Part shown: positions 1 through 6,649 of the stretch, piece by piece
Position numbering within the stretch: the stretch's first letter is position 1
How the letters are laid out: each line of letters opens with the position of its first letter
DNA from: CAZUHN01 sp964620535
Lineage (GTDB): Bacteria > UBA8248
Direction of reading: 5' to 3'
NCBI GenBank assembly: GCA_964620535.1
Contig: CAZUHN010000113.1
Location: forward strand, 1 to 26,775
Length of the DNA: 26,775 bases
The notes under the pieces: model-generated
Told to the model about the DNA's origin: nothing
The model's database searches: none
The model's input: only the letters and a program-made list of their open reading frames with translations
Translations under genes and position numbers: made by a program

Positions 1-46
1 TCGGCGTCCCCGGAAACCTTCCGCGCTCCCCCTCCCTTCGGAAATA

Positions 47-76
47 TTGACCTCTTTCCCGGGGCTGTGCTAAAGC
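47..76 (+). promoter_or_regulatory. Possible promoter of tRNA-Val
   Basis: A TTGACC hexamer at 47-52 is followed 18 bases later by TAAAGC at 71-76, which would place transcription start just before the tRNA at 87. The -35 box is good and the -10 box is poor, so this is a weak call that rests mostly on position. Confidence 0.3.
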
Positions 77-86
77 CGTGGGCTGC

Positions 87-161
87 GGGCCGTTAGCTCA
101 GCGGAAGAGCGCCGCCCTCACACGGCGGAAGTCACTGGTTCAAATCCAGTACGGCCCACCA
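87..161 (+). tRNA. tRNA-Val (anticodon CAC)
   Basis: The cloverleaf can be drawn by hand. The acceptor stem GGGCCGT (87-93) pairs with ACGGCCC (151-157). The D stem GCTC/GAGC is at 96-99 and 107-110. The anticodon stem CCGCC/GGCGG (112-116, 124-128) encloses the loop CTCACAC with anticodon CAC at 119-121. The T arm is ACTGG-TTCAAAT-CCAGT (134-150). Discriminator A158 is followed by an encoded CCA (159-161). It decodes GUG valine codons. Confidence 0.97.
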
Positions 162-319
162 ACTTATTCAATGAGATACCCAATCTCCCCCCTCTTCGAG
201 AAACCTCGGTGCCTAATGAGCCCCGCCAGAGGTCCGGCTTTCCTGCTTTGATTCCTGCTCAAGTGCTCTGTCAAGTGCCAGTCCTGTCCATAAACTAAAA
301 TGAATCATAATCCTCCTTT

Positions 320-935
320 CTAAAAGGACTGGTGATGTGATCCTTCTGCAACACACTCCACTGGCAAAGGGGATGTCCCCTCGTAAATCGGTACAGAACG
401 AACAATAGGACTATCTAAGCGCCCGGTGAAATGTTCGAGCATGTGCTGGATGATGACGATCCCCGCGACCGTGGCAGGAAGTGCGGCGAGAACCACTCGA
501 AGGGCCTCGGCCCCGCCGGTCAAACTTCCGATGGAAACGATATTTTCCGTAGTTTTGGGAAGGGCGTTGATGGCGGAATCGGTCGAGATGAAATGTTGCG
601 AGAGAAAAATTTTGTCGAGGCCACCGCTCTAACCTTCTCGATGTGTTCCACCTCCAGCTTCTCCAAGCTTCCCTCGAGGGCGCCGTTGGGCTTTCCCGCG
701 AAGTCAACCGCCTCAATCTCCAAAGCGGCCAAAGTTGTTTCGGCTCTGGCTTGGGTGAGCGAGCTTACCATGACTACGGGAGCAGCCTGGCCGCCATAAG
801 TTTTCCCAGAAATGTAAGGCCGTCCATCCGCGGCATCTCGACGTCGGTCGTCAAGACATGGGGTTCCAGCTTGCGGATCTTGTCACGGGCGATGAAGGGA
901 TCCGGCGCCGAACCGACCACCCTCCAGGTCGGCCG
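320..935 (-). pseudogene. cheB: Broken cheB (chemotaxis protein-glutamate methylesterase) remnant
   Basis: Three adjacent minus-strand frames spell one CheB. The receiver part (about 930-774) contains VVGSAPDPFIARDKI and the phosphoacceptor region DVEMPRMDGLTFL. It ends at a stop where a one-base shift joins it to VVMVSSLT (from about 780), followed by the linker. A second shift leads into the methylesterase start (VSIGSLTGGAEALRVV, about 537-490) and GIVIIQHMLEHFTG. The catalytic serine of the usual GASTGG motif is replaced: the codon at 521-523 is TTG, giving GSLTGG. The first ~45 residues of the receiver and the last ~150 residues of the esterase are missing. No other chemotaxis gene is in the window. 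Two frameshifts, both ends lost and a missing nucleophile make this a clear pseudogene. Confidence 0.85.
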
Positions 936-1137
936 CCCCGAAGAGGAGGGAGAGCGCGTCGCGCTCCTGCGGGCCGGGCAGGCGGAGGATCTCACCGGAG
1001 AAAACCCCTTCGAGGACATCTTTCCCGGAACTTTCCGGAACGCCCCCCTTCCCGGAGATTTCCGGCGCCCCTCCCGCGGCGGGAGGCGCCCCGAGGAGGC
1101 AGAGAGCCAGGAGGGCCGCGCTAAATCTCCATCCCAT
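883..1137 (-). CDS. Truncated exported protein of unknown function, fused to cheB debris
   Basis: The ATG at 1137 overlaps the end of the upstream oxidoreductase gene by 17 bases, with GGAAGAA upstream, so it could be translationally coupled. The N-terminus is a plausible type I signal peptide: basic MGWRF, a Leu/Ala-rich core, then small residues. The next ~45 residues are rich in Gly, Ser and Glu and match nothing I recognise. From about residue 68 (near 935) the same DNA in another frame becomes recognisable CheB sequence, so the natural 3' part of this gene appears to have been replaced when the cheB fragment joined here. The last ~17 residues are probably junk. The peptide is 84 residues as it stands. 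Confidence 0.45.
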   Translation of the reverse strand: MGWRFSAALLALCLLGAPPAAGGAPEISGKGGVPESSGKDVLEGVFSGEILRLPGPQERDALSLLFGAADLEGGRFGAGSLHRP

Positions 1138-2173
1138 CCAAGAGTTCTTCCACATCGACGGTCGCGCCCCTCTCCGAGGAGATCACCGAGCCCTCCACCA
1201 CCGCGAGGGCCAGGGCCGCCTCGCGCGAGCCGGTCTCGGGGGCCTTCCCCTCGCGCACGCACACGGCGAACTCCTCGATCTCGCTGTACACCATATGGGG
1301 CAGGCCGGGGAGCGCGACCGGCTCCGCCTCGGCCTTGCCCACCTTCTGGAAGGTCAGGGTGGTCTGCGCGTCGGTGGCCCCGACGTTCGTGATGTCCACC
1401 CGCTGAATTTGCATGAACAGAACCCCTTCGGTGCCGTGGAGGCGGAGGCTGTAGACGTTCGGGCTGCAGAAGCCGCACCCGATGCTCGAGACCGCCCCGC
1501 CCGCGTGCTCGACTAGGGTGGAGGTCACGTCGTCGATCTCGGCCGGGGTGGCGAGCCGCCGGTGCATCCCCATGATCCGCACCGGCTCTCCGAGCAGGTA
1601 GTGCAGGGTGTCGGCGTGGTGAATCCCGAGCTGGGTGAGGGGCCCGCCCGGGCACTCCTCCCGGTAGTAGTGCCACTTCTCCGGGGTGAGTTTTTGGCCC
1701 GTCCAGGTGGCCCAGTAGGCCTCGGCCTGGAGGGGCCGGCCCACCGCCCCCTCCTCGATGAGCGCCTTCATCTTCCGGTGGCCCGCCGCCCGGCGGTAGC
1801 AGTGCCCCACCGAGAGGACCTTTCCCGACGCGCGCCAGGCCTGGAGGACGGGCCGCGTCGTGGCCAGGGCGGGGGTGATCGGCTTCTCCACCCAGACGTG
1901 CTTCCCCGCCCGGAAGGCGGCCTCGACCTGTCCCTGGTGCGCCTTGTTCGAGGAGGTGATCAGGACCCCCTCGATTGAAGGATCTTCCAGGATGGCCTCG
2001 TAGCTCCCGGCCTCGGCGCAGCCGTGCTCCTTCGCGAAGGCGGCGCGCTTCTCGGGGGTGCGGGTGTAGCAGGATACGAGGTCGATCAGGGGGCAGTCCC
2101 TCGCCGCCGCCCCGACCGGCTCCGACCACCAGCCGATCCCCACCAGGGCGACTTTCACAGGCTCGAATGACAT
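1121..2173 (-). CDS. Gfo/Idh/MocA family NAD(P)-dependent oxidoreductase
   Basis: A 350-residue dehydrogenase, the normal size for this family of sugar, inositol and related alcohol dehydrogenases. The N-terminal Rossmann fold starts VALVGIGWWSEP (residues 8-19) with the GxGxxx nucleotide-binding turn. The family motif EKP is at 96-98, its lysine being the usual catalytic or substrate-binding residue. The GGPLTQLGIHHADTL segment (176-190) is the conserved helix of the C-terminal alpha/beta domain carrying the catalytic Asp/His pair. The start at 2173 is set by AAAGGAGAG just upstream. It is the most downstream intact gene of the long minus-strand run and is separated by 313 bases from the CMD selenoprotein gene, so it may have its own promoter. 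The substrate cannot be told from sequence. Confidence 0.9.
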   Translation of the reverse strand: MSFEPVKVALVGIGWWSEPVGAAARDCPLIDLVSCYTRTPEKRAAFAKEHGCAEAGSYEAILEDPSIEGVLITSSNKAHQGQVEAAFRAGKHVWVEKPITPALATTRPVLQAWRASGKVLSVGHCYRRAAGHRKMKALIEEGAVGRPLQAEAYWATWTGQKLTPEKWHYYREECPGGPLTQLGIHHADTLHYLLGEPVRIMGMHRRLATPAEIDDVTSTLVEHAGGAVSSIGCGFCSPNVYSLRLHGTEGVLFMQIQRVDITNVGATDAQTTLTFQKVGKAEAEPVALPGLPHMVYSEIEEFAVCVREGKAPETGSREAALALAVVEGSVISSERGATVDVEELLDGMEI

Positions 2174-2338
2174 GCGGCTCTCCTTTGAATGATTTTGGAT
2201 TTATCTATTTTGTTAAAGCAAACCCAACGGACCGACGGGATCCCCGCGAAACTCCCCAGTCCATCCCCGGGGTGAGGCGGGCGGCCTGGCGGTCGGAGGC
2301 GGGGATTTCCTCCCGAAAAAGGGATCAGCGGTTAAAGA

Positions 2339-2460
2339 TTATTTGTTACACGATATGACGTAAAAAAAATCTTGGCGATCGGATCTTTTTCCAAAACTCT
2401 GCTCGGCCGCCTCCGCGCCCTCGGCCTTTATATCCTCCAGATTCAGGCCGCAGGCCCCGC
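2339..2460 (-). pseudogene. Duplicated C-terminal tail of a cupin gene
   Basis: In the 313-base gap between the CMD selenoprotein and the Gfo/Idh gene, the minus strand reads GLNLEDIKAEGAEAAEQSF before running to a TAA at 2339-2341. The intact cupin at 3199-3594 ends DLNQDYNKAEGAEAAERSF. The match is confined to the last ~25 residues, there is no start, and no cupin barrel precedes it. It is a remnant of a second, related cupin or of a partial duplication. The rest of the gap (2174-2338) shows no gene. Confidence 0.6.
2401..2428. repeat. 28-bp direct repeat, copy 1 (in cupin-tail remnant)
   Basis: The 28 bases GCTCGGCC...CTCGGCCTT at 2401-2428 recur identically and in the same orientation at 3222-3249, inside the 3' end of the cupin gene. 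Both encode the KAEGAEAAE segment on the minus strand. The two copies lie 821 bp apart and bracket the CMD selenoprotein gene. Confidence 0.9.
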
Positions 2461-2486
2461 GGGCGCAGGAGACGGGGCGCGGGGAC

Positions 2487-3161
2487 TCAGCCCCCCTCCC
2501 CCGGGTCCTTCTCCTGGAAGGCGATCCGCCCGCCCGGGAGTTCGACCACGAGGTGGAGCGCCTCAGCCACCCGCCCCGAGAGATTCCACATCCCGCAGAT
2601 GAAGGTGAGCTCCACGATCTGGCGGTCGGTGAAATGCTTCTTCATCTCGGAGAAGGCGGCCTCGTTCCCCTTGGCCCGGAGGCGGGAGACCTCGTCGGCC
2701 CAGCGGACGGCGGCCTTCTCCTTCTCACCGAAGAGGGGGCTCTCCTGCCAGCCGTCTCCGTCCAGGAGGTCGATTTGCTCCCCGGTGAGGCCTAGAGCTC
2801 GACCGAGCTCGACGTTGTGCCCCAGTCAGTTGTTGCACTGGGTGAGGAGGGCCGTCTTGACGATGACCAGCTCCATGAGCCGGACGTAGCCGGGGTCGGA
2901 CTTGAGCCGGTCGGTCCGGAGCTTCTGGTCGAGGAGCATCCACGCCTCGACCGCCGGCGGGGCGTGGGCGAGCATCTGGAGGTAGCGCGGGACCGTCCCC
3001 CACATCCGCCCCGACCAAGCGTAGAGCGGCTCGAGATCCGCCCGCAGCCCTTCGGGGATGTTTTCCGGGGCGATGAAGGGAACCCGCGGCTCCGGCGCGG
3101 CCATCATCTCCTCGGTGACGCCCATCTTCGGTTGGAGTCCGGTGGCTTCGTTGACGGACAT
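2487..3161 (-). CDS. Carboxymuconolactone decarboxylase/AhpD-like selenoprotein (CxxU)
   Basis: The all-alpha CMD/AhpD fold normally carries a CxxC redox pair followed by His. Here the stretch reads ELVIVKTALLTQCNN, then TGA (2826-2828, codon 112), then LGHNVELGRALGLTGEQIDLL. The TGA therefore sits at the second Cys of C-x-x-C-x-x-H (Cys109, Sec112, His115). Downstream the same frame stays open for 112 more codons with typical CMD sequence, including FTDRQIVELTFICGMWNLSGRVAEAL, and ends at TGA 2487-2489. Full length is 224 residues. The start at 3161 has AGGAGGGAGAG upstream. A SECIS-like hairpin follows the TGA. The cupin gene is 37 bases upstream in the same direction. Known relatives act as peroxidases/thiol reductases (AhpD) or decarboxylases, and the CxxU form points to redox or peroxide work. 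The alternative is a nonsense mutation, which the exact placement and hairpin argue against. Confidence 0.88.
2786..2828 (-). promoter_or_regulatory. Bacterial SECIS element of the CMD selenoprotein
   Basis: Reading the mRNA after the UGA, GAGCTC-GGTC-GAGCTC forms a perfect 6-bp stem with the four-base loop GGUC, beginning 21 nt after the UGA. A lower stem pairs TGGGGC (2824-2819) with GCCTCA (2791-2786), with one G-U pair, across an asymmetric internal loop. Spacing, stem and a GGU apical loop all fit the SelB-binding hairpins known from bacteria. The hairpin lies inside the coding region, as expected in bacteria. Confidence 0.8.
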
Positions 3162-3198
3162 GGCTCTCTCCCTCCTGAAAAAGAAAACGCCGGACGAT

Positions 3199-3594
3199 TC
3201 ACCGATTCCCGGGGAAGCTCCGCTCGGCCGCCTCCGCGCCCTCGGCCTTGTTGTAGTCCTGGTTCAGGTCTCCGCTCCCAGCCGGGCTCTTGACGGTGAA
3301 GAAGACGGCCGCCCCCCCCACGGCGCGGCTTCTGTGGTTGACGAAGCGCGGGATATGGATGAGGTCCCCGGATTCTACGATTCGCTCCTCGTCCCTGAGG
3401 ATGTAGTGGAGCTTCCCCTCGAGGATGAGAGTGAACTGTTCCTCGTTCGGGTGCATGTGGAGGGGGGGACCCTCCCCCTCTGGCTTCGTCACGATCCCCG
3501 CCTTCATGAGGTCGCCCGCCACGCTCTGGATCACCATGGCCGGGTTCAGGTCCGGCCGCTCCTTCTTCATCTCCGCAATCTGGTAAAACGGCAT
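3199..3594 (-). CDS. Cupin domain protein
   Basis: A single-domain cupin of 131 residues. The barrel motif 1 is PPLHMHPNEEQFTLILEGKLHY, containing the two His and the Glu that usually bind Fe or Mn. Motif 2 is around GDLIHIPRFVNHRS and supplies the last His. The start at 3594 (MPFYQIAEM) is chosen for GGGAGTGGAACC upstream, and the longer reading frame above it is not family-like. The C-terminal tail KAEGAEAAERSF carries the 28-bp repeat shared with the remnant at 2339-2460. It lies between the flavin monooxygenase and the CMD selenoprotein on the same strand. Cupins of this size are often dioxygenases, isomerases or sensors, and the exact role is not readable. Confidence 0.85.
   Translation of the reverse strand: MPFYQIAEMKKERPDLNPAMVIQSVAGDLMKAGIVTKPEGEGPPLHMHPNEEQFTLILEGKLHYILRDEERIVESGDLIHIPRFVNHRSRAVGGAAVFFTVKSPAGSGDLNQDYNKAEGAEAAERSFPGNR
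3222..3249. repeat. 28-bp direct repeat, copy 2 (in cupin gene)
   Basis: Identical to 2401-2428 and in the same orientation, coding for the KAEGAEAAE segment near the cupin C-terminus. A recombination between the copies would delete the CMD selenoprotein gene. Confidence 0.9.
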
Positions 3595-3736
3595 GGTTCC
3601 ACTCCCAGAAGACAAACGCCCTCGCCCACTGCTTCTGGCCCTGCGGACGAAGGCACATCGCATTGCCTGCATCATAAAGACTTCGAACAGCCAGCTGAAG
3701 CCGGCTTCGCGGATCGGCACCGAAGGCGCGGGGGCC

Positions 3737-4741
3737 TCAGGCCAGCGATGGCAGAACTTCGCGCCCGAGCAGATCGATGGTCCGCATCACCTTCTCCTGA
3801 TCCAGGCCGGGCCACTGAACCCGCATGATGAAGTGGGTCACCCCGAGCGACTCACGGTACCGGAGAATTTCCTCGCGGCAGTAGGACGCATCCCCGATGA
3901 TGAAGCGATCCTGAACGAACTTCTCGAAGGGTTGATCGAAACGCTCGCTCTCGGGAAGAAACTTGTCCTGGCCCCAGGAGGCGTAGGACGCGTACTTGTA
4001 CGCCAGCGGGCCGCGGCACTCCTCGAGCGCCCTGCCATGATTCGGGGAAACGTAGCATTCCCGGATGATGGGCGCGTCCGCGGGCATTTCTTTCCCGGCG
4101 GCGGTCAGCGCCTCCCGGTAGGTCCCCATTTGCCCCTTAAGGATCTGGCCCGAGGGATAGGAGGTGATGAGCCAGGCGTCGCCGAGCCGCGCGGCACGGC
4201 GGATGGCCGGCTCCACGCTCGCCGCCACCATGATCGGCGGGCCGGGCCGCTGGAGCGGCTTGAGGCCCAGTCCCATTTCCTCGATGGTGAAGTGCTTGCC
4301 CCGGTGGATGACGACCTCCTCCGACCAGAGCCTCCGGATCACTTCGATCCCCTCTTCGAGCCGCGAGACGCGCTCGGATCTCGCCACCCCCGCCGCCACG
4401 AACTCCCCCTCCCGGTAGCCAAGACCGACCCCGAGGACGTACCGCCCCCCCGTGAGCAGGTCCATGCTCGCCGCCTCCTCAGCCACCTTCATCGGGTTCA
4501 GCATAGGCAGGATCAAGACGTTCGGGCCGATCATCATCCCCTCCGCCTCGGGCGCCACGCGGGCCAGGAGGGGTATCGCCTGGATCATCTGGAGCGGTTT
4601 GGTCAGAAAATGGTTCGGAGCCCAGAGCGAGGCGAACCCGGCCTCGCGGGCGAAGCGGGTCTGCGCGACGAGCCCTTCGAGGCGGGCGGCCATGCTGTCC
4701 TCCGCCGGGAAGTGATTGCAGAGATACAGGCCGAGTTTCAT
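3737..4741 (-). CDS. LLM-class (luciferase-like) flavin-dependent oxidoreductase
   Basis: A 334-residue TIM-barrel protein of the bacterial luciferase/F420-dependent oxidoreductase family. Family signatures in order are the N-terminal strand MKLGLYLCNHF, the AREAGFASLWAPNHFL region, LNPMKVAEEAASMDLLTGGRYVLGVGLGYRE (the classic ASMDxLTGGRxxLGVGxG motif, residues ~90-120), LEEGIEVIRRLWSEE and KPLQRPGPPIMVAA. The start at 4741 is preferred to 4756 because AAAGGAAG precedes it at proper spacing. Members use FMN or F420 to oxidise or monooxygenate small organics such as alkanesulfonates, aldehydes and nitrilotriacetate-like compounds. With the neighbouring cupin, CMD and UGSC genes it suggests oxidative catabolism of an unidentified compound. 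Confidence 0.9.
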   Translation of the reverse strand: MKLGLYLCNHFPAEDSMAARLEGLVAQTRFAREAGFASLWAPNHFLTKPLQMIQAIPLLARVAPEAEGMMIGPNVLILPMLNPMKVAEEAASMDLLTGGRYVLGVGLGYREGEFVAAGVARSERVSRLEEGIEVIRRLWSEEVVIHRGKHFTIEEMGLGLKPLQRPGPPIMVAASVEPAIRRAARLGDAWLITSYPSGQILKGQMGTYREALTAAGKEMPADAPIIRECYVSPNHGRALEECRGPLAYKYASYASWGQDKFLPESERFDQPFEKFVQDRFIIGDASYCREEILRYRESLGVTHFIMRVQWPGLDQEKVMRTIDLLGREVLPSLA

Positions 4742-4824
4742 TCGTCTTCCTTTCATTGTTGTCGATGATCAGAATGGTGCGCGCCGTGCCGCGGGAGGCG
4801 GGGGCCGCCCGCCACCGCCGCCGG

Positions 4825-5364
4825 TCATCCCGTGAGTAGGCTTTTCACCACGGGCGCGACCTCGCGCGCGCGGGCGCGGAGGCCCTCCTCCGGGAGGCTG
4901 CCCACCGGGTGCGGAATGTAGGCCACCGGATAGCCCGCCATCCCCCGGATTTTGGCAACGGACTCGACCGTCGGGCGGAAGGGCTCGGTGCAGATGACCG
5001 CCGCGGGGACGCCCCGCCTTTCCATCTCGATTCCGTCGTGCACACTGCACGACGAGCAGGAGCCTCAGTCCCCGAGCGAGATGAGGACAAAATCGCACTC
5101 CCGCGCGATCTCGTCGCAGGTCTCCGGCTTCGCGGGCCGGGTGTCGGTGTCCTTCCGGCGCTCGAGGGCGAGGCGGAGATCCGCCCCGCCCGCCCGCAGC
5201 TCCTCGAGGACGAAGCACATCAGCTTGTCCCCGCCCACCTTGCCGTTCCAGAGGGTACCCACCCGCTTTCCCGCCAACCCCCCGCCGCGCGGGGCGGGCT
5301 TCGAGAGATCGATCTCGGGGACCACCGTCGGATCGAAGATGGGAACAGGGGTTTCAGTCGCCAC
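4825..5364 (-). CDS. UGSC-family selenoprotein
   Basis: The GTG start at 5364 follows AGGAGGAAAAAA. The first 99 residues end in CDFVLISLGD. An in-frame TGA (5065-5067, codon 100) follows, then GSCSSCSVHDGIEMERRGVPAAVICTEPF and an open frame to the stop at 4825, 179 residues in all. This is the signature of the UGSC family, named for its Sec-Gly-Ser-Cys motif. Residue 100 is Sec and 103 is Cys, with a further Cys at 106. The fold resembles part of the glycine-reductase selenoprotein B family, but the reaction of UGSC proteins is not established. A hairpin follows the TGA at SECIS distance. Its neighbours are the flavin monooxygenase 83 bases downstream and, beyond a repeat element, a conserved protein upstream. 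Confidence 0.9.
5034..5067 (-). promoter_or_regulatory. SECIS-like hairpin of the UGSC selenoprotein
   Basis: After the UGA, CGTCGTGCA-GTG-TGCACGACG forms a perfect 9-bp stem (5054-5034) whose apical loop holds GUG, starting 19 nt after the UGA. Opening the top one or two pairs gives a more usual 5-7 nt loop with an exposed GU. Distance and shape match bacterial SECIS elements. Confidence 0.75.
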
Positions 5365-5387
5365 TTTTTTCCTCCTCGAATTTTGTT

Positions 5388-5514
5388 CCCTCTCCCCTTG
5401 GGAGAGGGCTAGGGTAAGGGAAAAGTCTCGATGGTGAAAAGCCTCTCACCCCAAGGTCCAATAAAATCAAAGATTATTGGGTCCCCCCGACTCTCTCCCG
5501 AAGGGAGAGGGGGT
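5388..5514. mobile_element. MITE/REP-like hairpin element
   Basis: The gap between two minus-strand genes carries two hairpins in inverted orientation. CCCTCTCCCCTTGGGAGAGGG is at 5388-5408, and CTCTCTCCCGAAGGGAGAG (5491-5509), extended by GGGGTC, is at the other end. Between them CCAATAA/TTATTGG forms a third inverted repeat (about 5458-5480). Short elements with CCCTCTCCC...GGGAGAGGG ends are widespread in proteobacterial genomes as non-autonomous repeats. No transposase is present. Each hairpin could also act as an mRNA barrier or attenuator between the genes. Confidence 0.6.
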
Positions 5515-5525
5515 CAAAAGGACTT

Positions 5526-6566
5526 CTAACCCTTTTTTGCCCGCCTCTCTTCGGCGCACAAGACGGGCCGGGTAACGGTGAGGCCGTTGCGCCCCCGGCT
5601 CCAGGCGGGGATCCAGGCGGAATGGCCCCCGGCCTCCCCACCCGCCACAACGATGAAGATGTCCCCGGGGTCCAGCCCGTGCGGCACACGGGCGGGGTCG
5701 GCGGACCATGCGGGGCCGTCGATCTTTCCCGTTTGCTGAAGCAACTCCTGCGAAACCCCCATGCGCTCGAAGAGAAACTCCCGGACAGCCCCCTTGCCGG
5801 GAAATTCCCCGGCGATGATATTCGCGTGCTCGGGCGCAAAGACGACAAAACTCTGCCCCGGGCCCATGCTCCCCAGGGAGGCCATGGTGTGAGCGGCGGT
5901 TCTCAGGATTCCCTCCGCCCGCCCGTAATGGTTCTGGATGTTGTGGGGTCCCTCGGCGGCGAGGAGAGTCACCGCACTCCGCTCAGGGGGGATGCCCCGC
6001 TCGGCGTGGAGGGACTCCCAGGGGCTCGCCTCCTCGTCCTCGGCAAAGGTGAAACTGTACTTCCCCGGGTTCCCCTGGGTCGAGCGGTCGAGGAGGTGGG
6101 GCACCGCGTCCAGGCAGTTAATGAGGACGAGTCGGATCGCCCGGCCGATGGCGGCGTTCGCCCGGTTGCCCGGGCCGAAAACGTTGCCGCCGCCGTTCAT
6201 GCCAATTTCGTTCCGGACCGGTCCGTTCACCACCATGAGGGGGGCGGCGCCCCCGGTGCTTGCGGCGCTGCCGTGAAGGTTGTAGGCCGGGTCGGCCATG
6301 GCCTCGAGCGCCGCCAGCAGCACGGGCATGTAGGCGGGAAGGCAGCCCGCCATGATGGCGTTCAGGGCCACCTTCCCGGCCGGGACGGCGCACCCCCGCT
6401 CTTCGAGGCGGAAGACCACCTCGCCCTCGTCCATCCCGCCCGCCGCGAGAAACTCCGCCAGGCGCTCTCCGGTGGGCGGGACCACGGGAAGACCGTCCGT
6501 CCACCCCCGGCGGTGGTACTCCTCGACGGCGGCGTGGAAATCCGCGCAATGGCTCAAGGGCTGCAT
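5526..6566 (-). CDS. Conserved protein of unknown function with an LPVVPPT motif
   Basis: 346 residues from the ATG at 6566. The frame is open further upstream, but the extra sequence is antisense to priA and not protein-like. The N-terminal region reads RRGWTDGLPVVPPTGERLAEFL, followed by a Gly-rich core (SAASTGGAAPLMVVNGPVRNE and MNGGGNVFGPGNRANAAIGRAIR) and a later segment SLGSMGPGQSFVVFAPEHA. I recognise this as a family commonly seen beside UGSC selenoproteins, but no function is known to me. No signal peptide or membrane segment is apparent, and the Cys residues are scattered. It heads the minus-strand run UGSC, flavin monooxygenase, cupin, CMD, with the hairpin element between it and the UGSC gene. 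The ribosome-binding site is weak (a G run), so the start is less certain than the gene. Confidence 0.75.
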   Translation of the reverse strand: MQPLSHCADFHAAVEEYHRRGWTDGLPVVPPTGERLAEFLAAGGMDEGEVVFRLEERGCAVPAGKVALNAIMAGCLPAYMPVLLAALEAMADPAYNLHGSAASTGGAAPLMVVNGPVRNEIGMNGGGNVFGPGNRANAAIGRAIRLVLINCLDAVPHLLDRSTQGNPGKYSFTFAEDEEASPWESLHAERGIPPERSAVTLLAAEGPHNIQNHYGRAEGILRTAAHTMASLGSMGPGQSFVVFAPEHANIIAGEFPGKGAVREFLFERMGVSQELLQQTGKIDGPAWSADPARVPHGLDPGDIFIVVAGGEAGGHSAWIPAWSRGRNGLTVTRPVLCAEERRAKKG

Positions 6567-6649
6567 CGCGCCCCCCCCGGTGCGGCTTTCATCGAAGGTT
6601 TTTTTGACAATCCAGTCTCCCCGGTTGAATCGGGATTTTCCGCATTCTA

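Noticed and set aside
774..2129. A long open minus-strand frame overlapping the Gfo/Idh gene
   Set aside because: It is an out-of-frame, Arg/Gly/Pro-rich shadow of the oxidoreductase. Only its last ~50 residues are real, as the CheB receiver fragment.
5388..5514. CRISPR array or tandem repeats
   Set aside because: The repeats are inverted hairpins, not regularly spaced direct repeats with unique spacers. No such array was seen anywhere in the window.
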